Below are positions 56,421 through 64,000 of a DNA stretch of 64,000 nt, in pieces. This stretch comes from Hermodice carunculata (Eukaryota > Annelida > Polychaeta > Eunicida > Amphinomidae). The notes under the pieces were generated by a model that saw only the letters and a list, made by a program, of their open reading frames with translations, was not told the origin of the DNA and did not search any database. How positions within the stretch are numbered: the first letter of the stretch is position 1; the number at the start of each line of letters is the position of its first letter. A program made the position numbers and the translations under genes. Location: the NCBI GenBank assembly GCA_964020975.1, contig OZ026622.1, positions 88,869,962-88,933,961 on the forward strand, written 5' to 3'.

Positions 56421-58606
56421 ACTTGAAGTAGAAAAGCAAAGAAATTGTAGTTTTGTCGATGGATGTGTTTATAACCTAACAAATGTCATCTCAAACCAAT
56501 ATTTTTTCGCTCCTTTACATTCTTCTTTTGCCTAAAATAAAAGATCTACATATGGAAACGAGTGGTATATATAATGTTTATCAAATGTATTCATTCCCAC
56601 TTGAAACAATAGGCACATTTGAAAATTTCTCAGCAACAAATAACTATTTTCTCATCTGATCGTCAGTGAAAGTACATATAAAAAACACTACATTTCATTT
56701 TACATTTTATATTTTGTAACTGTTAATGTCTTCCACGCTTATTGCCTATCGCGCCATTGGCCGTCTGTCCCGTGACACTGTGCATTCAGGAGTCCACAAT
56801 CCACAAATTATGAAAAGACGGAAAAGGCTTTAAATGCACTTATATTGTGCTTTTTGAAATCACATCCATCATTTCCGATGGTGCTTGATACTTTCCCCGT
56901 GGGTGGTCCAACTATGCAGATGTAGACATTGAAGCAGACGATATTTAAAATTGGGCCGAGCGTTTCTGGTGGATGATGGCTGTAGAAAACTATTAAAACA
57001 GAATCAGGGAGCTTTGAGTTGGACGAGTCCATATATGAGTTCATATTCATTTCAACAAGTTACGTGCGCGTATTTTAACACCAACGGTTCTGTATGTCTA
57101 CCTTGACATAAATTTATAAGAATATCGCGATCCAACAAGTCCATATTATCTCTTTGCATCAATGTCAAACGATGCACAATAAAACACTGTTTATAGGTCC
57201 ATATTTACTGACATTATCCACTTGATTTTATATGGAAGAGTGGAATAGTTTTCAAAAGAATAGTGTAATTTCTAAGACCATTGTATCACCACTTGAATAT
57301 ATACGAAGTCAAGGATCGGCCCCAAAGCTAAAAGGGTCCGCAATGAGGGAGGTACGCCGAGAAAACACAGTTACCCCAAAGGTCTCTATAATTGAAGTGG
57401 AATTTTATGATGCAAAGATTTCAATTTGATTTTATGATGTAGCACTTCTCATGTAGCTTTTCATTCATTTGTTTTTGTTTTTCGTTGGTTACTTTGTTTT
57501 GTTTCTTCTTCTTTTTGTTTGTTTGTTTTTTGTTGTTGTTGTTGTTTTTGTTTTTGCTTTTTAATTGCGTTATGTATACACTGCTATAATTTCGCATCAC
57601 AACTGCTCTGTTGAATCATATGGAGTGAATATTACTTTCTGTTTTATTTATTCATGTGTTTGTTTGTTTGTTGCCCGATTACCTTAGAGCCCGAAACGAA
57701 GAAGCTATAATCTGAAAGCATGTTGAGCTGACAGGAAACTATTGCAGTTGAGATACTAAACTTTTGAACAAAGATTTATCATTAAAAGACTGGGATTTCC
57801 TCGTAATGCAGCTTTTAGATTATAAGGTTGCAAATTGCAACAAAAAGAAGCAGAAATAGACAAGTCCAAGGCCGCTGACTCTGATCAACCTTTTATGCGA
57901 GGTCAACTGAGCTTTCCGCTCTTGTTCCTCGCTGTCAAAGAATCTAATTGTCCTACATTCAGTGATGATCAGAGACACAAGTGATGTTCTTACCTTGTGT
58001 ACTTGGTTCATTAGTACATGTACGTACGTACAGACGCAAATACACATATGCACACTCACACACAGCGTGCGAACTATTTTACCTTGAGGCTCTTTCCGGC
58101 CAGCTATCTGTTCTCTCACGCGACCAGCGTACATCTGAAAATAACAGACTATAAAAGAAAACAAGATATAAAATAATATAAAATGAGAATAAGGGTGGCT
58201 TTATTTTCAATGTACTACACAAAAGCCAGAACAAGACACGAATTACATGCAAATGTGAACGTTTAAAAGAAATCAATAAACAAAGGCGTTCAATACATAA
58301 ACAAATTTAATGCAAAATTGTGATGTGCGTAAAGCTTATTGAATTGCCCCATTGACTCTTGTTTTTCTAACATTTCTGCGCAAGATACTTCCAAAGGTTT
58401 AAAACGTGCCACAAAATAGCCTTTTGTAACATTTCTATATTTGGAAATGCCAAGTCATAAATTTGAACATTCAACCTGAAAATTTTGAGAACAGTTGGCG
58501 GAGCACCCCTTACTGGGTTCAATACAGGCAATGGGGGAGTGTATGCAGAATTCATGGTGCATTTTAGTCACCTTTACGAAAACTTCATGTAATATCAGAC
58601 CAAAAC

Positions 58607-58608
<2 letters not shown>
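56421..58608. other. Intergenic, no gene recognised
   Basis: Short ORFs only. T-rich low complexity with TTTG and TTG units at 57470-57560. Confidence 0.5.
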
Positions 58609-58703
<95 letters not shown>

Positions 58704-58707
58704 CATA
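58609..58707. repeat. (TA)n microsatellite with CATA tail
   Basis: About 90 bp of TA ending in three CATA units, directly next to the hairpin at 58708. Confidence 0.97.
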
Positions 58708-58783
58708 CAGCTACCCCCCCACAAAAAAACCCAAGCTCATATACTTTGAGCTGGGTTTTTTTGGGGGGGGGGGGGGGTAGCTG
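58708..58783. repeat. G/C-rich inverted repeat (hairpin)
   Basis: The left arm CAGCTACCCCCCC, then CAAAAAAACCCAAGCTCA (58708-58739), is mirrored by TGAGCTGGGTTTTTTTGGG, then a G run and TAGCTG (58747-58783), with a 7-base loop. The G run is several bases longer than the C run. It lies between a (TA)n tract and a LINE-like tail. Confidence 0.9.
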
Positions 58784-58784
58784 C

Positions 58785-58924
58785 CCCTAAGGCATACGTA
58801 TCAGGGATTGTTGTAATGTGCTGTGTTGTATTTTACTGTTGTGGTATAGTGTATTGTTTAGTGTATTGAGTTACAGATTACCATTTATTGTATTCATGGT
58901 GCAGTAATAAATTCATTCATTCAT
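58785..58924 (+). mobile_element. LINE-like 3' tail ending in (ATTC)n
   Basis: TTGTATTTTACTGTTG-type GT/AT-rich sequence runs into GTGCAGTAATAAATTCATTC and ends in repeated ATTC units. This is the usual look of CR1/L2-like LINE 3'UTRs, where AATAAATTCATTC replaces a poly(A). No ORF2 coding is attached, so this is a severely 5'-truncated copy. Confidence 0.45.
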
Positions 58925-59609
58925 ATATATCGGTATATGTGGGTTGATTAAAATCATAACACTTCCCATCATTGTAATTCCAAGTTGTCTTAGTACAATG
59001 TTTTAATCGAAATACTTTGTTAAATTTAATCTGAAACGTTACGCTGTTCTGACAGTACTTACAAAATCGAGAACTGCCACGTAATCAATTTATTCATATT
59101 ATTCACCATCACTGAAATATTGCGTGGACAAACAGATGTCTTTGATGTTTAACTGTACGAAGACAGACAGACAAAAATTCCTGACAGATGTGTGTACAGT
59201 GACTTTCTCCCGCCAGACCAAGAGACCAGGATTGATACTCAATAGTTCAACAGGTCTGCACATTGGTTAGATCCCTTGGCCCCGCTACAAAGCAAACAAA
59301 CACATTCCAATATAAGACCTACCATTCATAAGGGCAAGCTTGGCATACAAAGCTAATGGAAGAAAGATGGAAGGCTGGTGCCACAGAACAGACTGCCGTT
59401 CAATTTGCTGGAACAGTCGATTAACGGAGTATTCACTTTGCTCAGGCCATATTGTACGCATCACAAAAATCAGGCATTGTGCATAAGAAACGTGAATACC
59501 CAAATTATATTGAGACACAACCGAACAATTTGTAAGATCCTCGAAGGTACTTGGGATTTGTCACAGCCACAGTTGTTTAACCCATTCCATACTATGGCCA
59601 CAGGCCTTG

Positions 59610-59702
59610 GTCAGTAGTTCTGGCACTGCCTCGCAAGTCATGCTGCAGCTGCCCTTGTGGCAGCTGCAGCATGACTTGCCAAGCAGTGCCAGAACCACTG
59701 AC
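59610..59702. repeat. Near-perfect 44-bp-arm hairpin
   Basis: 59610-59653 pairs with 59659-59702 in exact register, with 3 mismatches in 44 pairs and a 5-base loop (CTTGT). The stem includes GTTCTGGCACTGC and AAGTCATGCTGCAGCTGCC. Outside it, ACAGGCCT appears on both sides (59600-59607; inverse near 59712-59719), hinting at a longer decayed palindrome. It could be a foldback MITE, a recent inverted duplication, or a template for small RNAs. Confidence 0.95.
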
Positions 59703-59908
59703 TTAAGACTATAGGCCTGTTGGTAATTGAACAAAAGCTCTTTTCATGAAGAATTTAAACATGCAATTGTCATCTTAAATCTAGGTAAATATACGGAAAA
59801 ATCAGGGACTGGTATGGAATAAGTTAAGGTCATTAAACTTCCCTCTCCAACTCTGAAAGAGTGCTGTATGGCATGTGATAGCTACTGATTCGACAGAGAC
59901 TTAAAACA

Positions 59909-60184
59909 TTAATGTGGATGTCTAAGTTGATGAGTGTCACAACAATTGCCCATTGATGATCTTATTGTTTCTGGTAGTTTAAACAGTCTAATGTTGGGAG
60001 CGTTTCGCTCTGTCAACCGCTTTAAATCATTCATAGCATTCTTTACTGTTTTCCCAGTGAAACTGGTATAGAGCGACAGGTAATTTGAAAGGTCGTCTGC
60101 TTCATCGATTTTATCCGAGACTGTCCTTTCTCGAAATATTTTTAGTGGAAATTTCAGGGAAGGCCTACCAGGATAACATGCCAA
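59909..60184 (-). other. Unrecognised 91-codon ORF
   Basis: The minus-strand open frame begins MACYPGRPSLKFPLKIF and includes SNYLSLYTSFTGKTVKNAM and DLKRLTERNAPNI. Composition is protein-like but no domain is recognised. A TATCCTGGTAG acceptor-like string lies just inside the start. Too weak to call a gene. Confidence 0.2.
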
Positions 60185-60574
60185 TTGTCAACAAATTTCC
60201 GTGATGCTCCCTGGGTGCTGCGCGCCGAAAAATACTGTTGACTCAGTCCATGTGACTTTTAAATTGAGTGAACTGAGTTGGTGGGGAAAAGGGTCTTTCA
60301 ATTTTACTCACAGGGGAGAATTGACATATTCAATGGATGTAAAGGCAACTCACCATGAAGCATTTTGTTCACAAAAGCATCACAGCTGGTTGTTGTTGTT
60401 TATTCCCTGTTTGGCCTGCAATTTCTCAAACGAAGATTGTACTTCTGTCTGTTTAGGGTCTGTCTGGCATTGTATTGTTGGTGCATGTAAATGAAGAGAA
60501 AGGAGCCGAAGTACCTATATGGGTTCCGGAGATTCAGATTATTCTAAAGATCTGATTTGGAGATCCATACCTCT

Positions 60575-60940
60575 GCAACAGAGCGTTACCAAAATGCAAA
60601 CAGAAACTAGGTTACAGAGCTATATCATAGCAATTGAAATGTTCTTACGACGAAAGCTGTTCAAGAGAGAACCGCTCTAACGATCCGTGGCATTGCGATT
60701 GAAGCGTTGTGAAGATATAGTCTATCATACGAGAACCTTTCAGACAGCTGTACCACTGAGCCAGAAATGTTCTAATAACGTATACGATTAAGACGGAACC
60801 TTTATCATAACCCGTGTGATTGCCACGAAATGCTCTCATGACGTTTCCCATTATGACAGAACTTTTCTTGAGATCTGTACGTCCGTAACAGTGCTCCTCT
60901 CATCGTCTACATTGTCACAGAAGGGACACTCTCCAGCTGC
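60575..60940. repeat. About 63-bp diverged tandem repeat, 5-6 units
   Basis: Anchor GAAATGTTCTTACGACG recurs near 60636, 60700, 60764, 60826 and 60888 (spacing 62-64). Units follow GTTCT-A-GACG, about 8 bases, ATGACAGAACC, then GATC-GT--GATTGC-ACGAAAT. Further single units sit outside at 61308-61345 and 61585-61625. Confidence 0.75.
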
Positions 60941-61021
60941 AGACCAAGGACATTTGCGCTCGCAGTAGCCAAAGTGGCCAAAAGCTACTTAAACTTAAAA
61001 TTGGCAAGTAAAAGTAACAAA

Positions 61022-61242
61022 CGGCTACTAATATTGCCAAAAAATTGTGTACTTTTGTGCAGAAATTTAACAGATTTTAAGTCCATATGTCTTTTCTAGG
61101 AAAACGCGGGTGTAGGCTATGGATTTAAATAGCCACTAATATTGCCCACAAATTCAGCATTCTTGTGCAGAAATTTAACAGATTACAACTATATATAGGT
61201 CTTTCCTTGGAAAACTTGAATGTTGGCTACCAATGTTAAAAT
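61022..61242. repeat. About 108-bp tandem duplication
   Basis: 61022-61129 and 61130-61242 share GCTACTAATATTGCC, TTGTGCAGAAATTTAACAGA and TCTTTCCTTGGAAAAC-type blocks at about 75% identity. Confidence 0.85.
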
Positions 61243-61354
61243 CCTAGCGCTAACCCGGATCGATGCGCCGCAGATCGTCAGCAGATACACATGTTGGGAA
61301 TGGAGTCGTCTTGAAGATCCATACCATCTCGACACAACCGTCGTTTTACACAAA

Positions 61355-61530
61355 CATACACACGTACATACATACACAGATACATACATACATACATACA
61401 TACATGCACACACACATACATACACACACATATATACATACATACATACATACATACATACATACATACATACATCCATACATCCATGTATAAACGCACG
61501 CGGGCATACATTCATACATACATACACATT
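61355..61530. repeat. (CATA)n tetranucleotide array
   Basis: Interrupted CATA/CACA units. It splits the diverged 63-bp repeat field. Cysteine/methionine/valine ORFs on the minus strand are spurious. Confidence 0.95.
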
Positions 61531-61632
61531 CTGCAAGTCTCGCGCGTCGCATGTGACAGAGCCTTTTTGAGCTCACTCTATATGTGCATAAGACCTCTCT
61601 TGAAGATCTGTACAATCGTAAAAATGCTCAAA

Positions 61633-62452
61633 GTTTTTACGGTCAGCCTGCTGTGTTTCATTTGACTTGAACATAATATTTGCCTCCTTGATATTTGTAT
61701 GTCTTTGGATCGTTTTGTTTCTTCACGAGTCTAGTTGAAATTTATGAATATGGGCAATGTTTTTCTAAACTATTTGATATTACATGGTGCATGGTCTTGT
61801 ATATATCATTTTGTGCGTCTCCGTGTCTGGAGAACCCCTAGATTAGTCATATTTCATGTACTATTGGGTAATCCAGTGAAAATAAATATGTTTAAACTAA
61901 ACTTATCTTTTTGCAGAATTAATTGAGAAAAGGGACATTCACTGAAAATTGTCTTCAATTATTGTTTATAAGACCCATAAACTTTTTCAATTTGACACCC
62001 CTCAATGTTCCCCCATATACCGTCGCTTGCTATGTGTTTCTCCAAGTCGCTGCACATCGTGATTCTACAATCAGCCAACCCAGCAGTTGATTATGTGCCT
62101 TCGTTACCAGTTTGTAGCAATAAATCAAATGAAAGGCAGCCACGATGTGCAGCCACTTGCAGAAACACAGGGCAACCGACGTGAAACGGAGAGCACTGAA
62201 CAGTAGGAAACTGAAAAAGTCCGTGGGTCTTATACACAGGAATTGAGACAATTTTCAGTGAATATACTTTTTCTCAATCAATTCTGCAGAAAGATAATGC
62301 ACCTTGTAATATCAGATAGTTTAAAAAAACATTACCCTTATTCACAAATTTCAACCTGGCTCGTGAAGAAACAAAACGATCAAAAGACAAACATCAAGGA
62401 GGCAAATATTATGCTCAAGTCAAATGAAACACAGCAGGGTGATCATAAAAAC
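61633..62452. mobile_element. Long inverted repeat / foldback element, about 820 bp
   Basis: The left arm 61633-62061 is the reverse complement of the right arm 62141-62452 over essentially its whole length, about 80-85% identical by eye, around a 79-nt loop. Matching blocks include CCTGCTGTGTTTCATTTGAC, CATAATATTTGCCTCCTTGA, CGTTTTGTTTCTTCACGAG, GATATTACA-GGTGCAT, TGCAGAATT-ATTGAGAAAA, TTCACTGAAAATTGTCT, TATAAGACCCA and GCTGCACATCGTG. The left arm has about 110 extra bases (about 61793-61902). The 96-codon ORF at 62243-62533 is a shadow of the right arm. No transposase or obvious target duplication is seen. Likely a foldback-type MITE; a hairpin-RNA locus is an alternative. Confidence 0.92.
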
Positions 62453-62532
62453 AGTGTTAGAAGCAAAGAAAGTGAACTTAAATTGGCCATCTGCGGCCAG
62501 TTAGAAGGCTTTATAAACACTCACGCGGAGTG

Positions 62533-63800
62533 AGGAGCAACAAGCTGCCGCTAACCTCGTCAAAAGAGCACGTTGACATTGGGTTAAATGACAATGTACG
62601 TTTCAGACGATTCCTCAATAAATGACTGATGTAGGTTTTATACCGGAATAGCATCTTTTCCATTCAGTCAAAATGGAGTGTCTGACATTCTAAACATTCA
62701 AGTGGTGTCATTTGGAAACACAGACCCCAATGGCAGTACAACAGTGTTGCAAACAGACCAGAGACTTGGTTTTGTTAACGAAAATAGGATCATGTGAAAA
62801 CCAAACTGATTTGTCACAAAGGGTGGGTTTATTGAAGGTTAACCACGATTGGGCCATGGGACCAAACTCAATTAAGGCTTGTACCTATTCCATTCATGTT
62901 CTTACAAAGCCTCCAGAGCCAGGGAATTTCAATCCTGTAATTACAAATACACAAATGTCAGCTTTCTTTCTGTGCACACAGGATCCATGCGATGGAAAAA
63001 TACAATGCTTTTGAAATATGGTTTTAGAAGTCTTTGCCCTGTGTGGGTATGGGCCTTGTAAACTATGTGAGTGTGTGACTACGCATTCAGGATTGTATGT
63101 ACAGGGTAAATAATCCATGATACGGCAAAAGTCTACTCATAGACCTGACCCATACTCTTTCTTCCCGGTCATTCAAGCCCTGCCCCCGGTAGAATGACTG
63201 ACAACTTGATACACACGGGGCGCTGCCAGGGGTGAGCATCGGCAACTTCTGGTATGAAGCAATTTTTTAAAGACCTGTGAAAATTCATTCCTTTTACCAC
63301 AAGGAGTGATTTTATGAATCTCATTTAAATTTAACTACCAGACTCAAAATGCATGTCATCCACATCATCTAATTAAAATAATAATAATACAGACAACAGA
63401 TACTACTCCATCTGCCAATCGGTTTGCCCGGAAAATGTTTGAATGCCGTCTGCTGTTAATTCGTGCTTCTTTGTGTTACGATTTTAAATCAGTTATTTCC
63501 CTCGGCACAATTTTAATCTGAAAGAAAAGACCAAAAGGAGAATCAATCTCATGAATGTGCATATATTGCTACAGATTCCCAACTATATCCCTTTATTTTA
63601 ATGCCTTTCTTTAAGGTCCGACACAAAGTATTATATGATAATTAAAACCAAAATGACAATCTGAAATCCGTGCTAGAAAATTAATGTTCTGTGCATTTTG
63701 TCAGCGTCCTGTCAATTGGCAAAAAATATAAGGAATTTCCTACTTCTGTCCAATTTCGTCAAATTTACCTATCATCACATTGGTGTCAGTATACCAATTC
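62533..63800. other. Intergenic, no gene recognised
   Basis: No domain-bearing ORF. It may include upstream, undetected parts of the LINE whose RT begins near 63810. Confidence 0.45.
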
Positions 63801-63809
63801 TTGTGCCAT

Positions 63810-64000
63810 GACATTCATTACATAGCTCTCTTACCAGTAGACAGCAGTGCTTTCAAAGGACAGGAGTCTGCGGTACATATTCTCTTGCTTTTACAACGAG
63901 ACTACCACAGGGATCCATCCTGGGTATCATTTTATTTGACATTTGTACAAACGATATGCATTGACTTCATCAAATCGTCAATGCGCGATAACCACATCAA
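63810..64000 (+). mobile_element. LINE reverse transcriptase fragment, cut by window edge
   Basis: One + frame reads SSLTSRQQCFQRTGVCG and then TRLPQGSILGIILFDICTND. This is the non-LTR RT block usually written SYL-xxRxQ ... GVPQGSILGPLLFxIYIND, typical of CR1/Rex/jockey-like LINEs. A stop follows soon after the motif, and the GV and PLL positions are altered, so the copy is decayed. The catalytic YADD block would lie beyond the right edge. Confidence 0.75.

Noticed and set aside
60752-60763. Minus-strand tRNA box A match (TGGCTCAGTGGT)
   Set aside because: It lies inside a unit of the 63-bp repeat, other units lack it, and there is no B box.
61189-61615. Overlapping ORFs rich in Tyr/Val/Cys/Met or His/Thr/Ile
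   Set aside because: Six-frame shadows of the CATA tetranucleotide array.
62243-62533. 96-codon ORF
   Set aside because: It lies in the right arm of the long inverted repeat; the left arm does not keep a matching frame.

Overview
This is AT-rich, gene-poor nuclear DNA from an invertebrate animal. The evidence is split genes with canonical GT/AG introns, a 24.7-kb intron, many (TA)n and other microsatellites, LINE and Penelope-like retroelement remnants, and one clearly recognisable metazoan developmental gene. CpG is not strongly depleted, which argues against a vertebrate. A marine deuterostome (hemichordate, echinoderm or cephalochordate) or a lophotrochozoan fits, but the sequence alone does not decide.

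The only confidently identified host gene is a Wnt7-class Wnt ligand on the + strand, with three coding exons at 14493-14808, 19872-20143 and 44882-45364. Spliced in silico they give 356 codons with intron phases 1 and 0. The protein has 24 cysteines outside the signal peptide, the acylated-serine motif CHGVSGSC and the CNCKFHWCC signature. The start is the one real ambiguity. The first coding exon carries, inside its signal-peptide codons, a good splice acceptor at what I recall as the usual Wnt7 exon-2 border, so an upstream first exon or an alternative promoter is possible.

Layout. 1-14.0 kb is upstream noncoding DNA holding a decayed minus-strand Penelope-like element (3.55-6.4 kb) that abuts a (TA)n tract, and a 253-bp tandem duplication (6.7-7.2 kb). 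14.0-14.5 kb is a locally GC-richer probable promoter/5'UTR. 14.5-45.7 kb is the Wnt7 gene. Its long second intron holds several old minisatellites (36, 28, 52 and 40 bp), two MITE-like elements and one unexplained exon-like ORF (38759-39093). 45.7-64 kb is intergenic: microsatellites, an unusual CGTAATTACGAG repeat family in opposite orientations around a small minus-strand ORF, the 3' end of a LINE, two strong hairpins (58.7 and 59.6 kb), a roughly 820-bp long inverted repeat (61.6-62.5 kb), and the start of a LINE reverse transcriptase running off the right edge.

I found no CRISPR array, operon, rRNA or convincing intact tRNA, and no LTR or capsid-bearing element. I do not see a clearly new multi-gene system. 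The most unusual objects are the long inverted repeat, the near-perfect 44-bp-arm hairpin, the palindromic TAATTA repeat blocks and the signal-peptide/splice-acceptor overlap in Wnt7.
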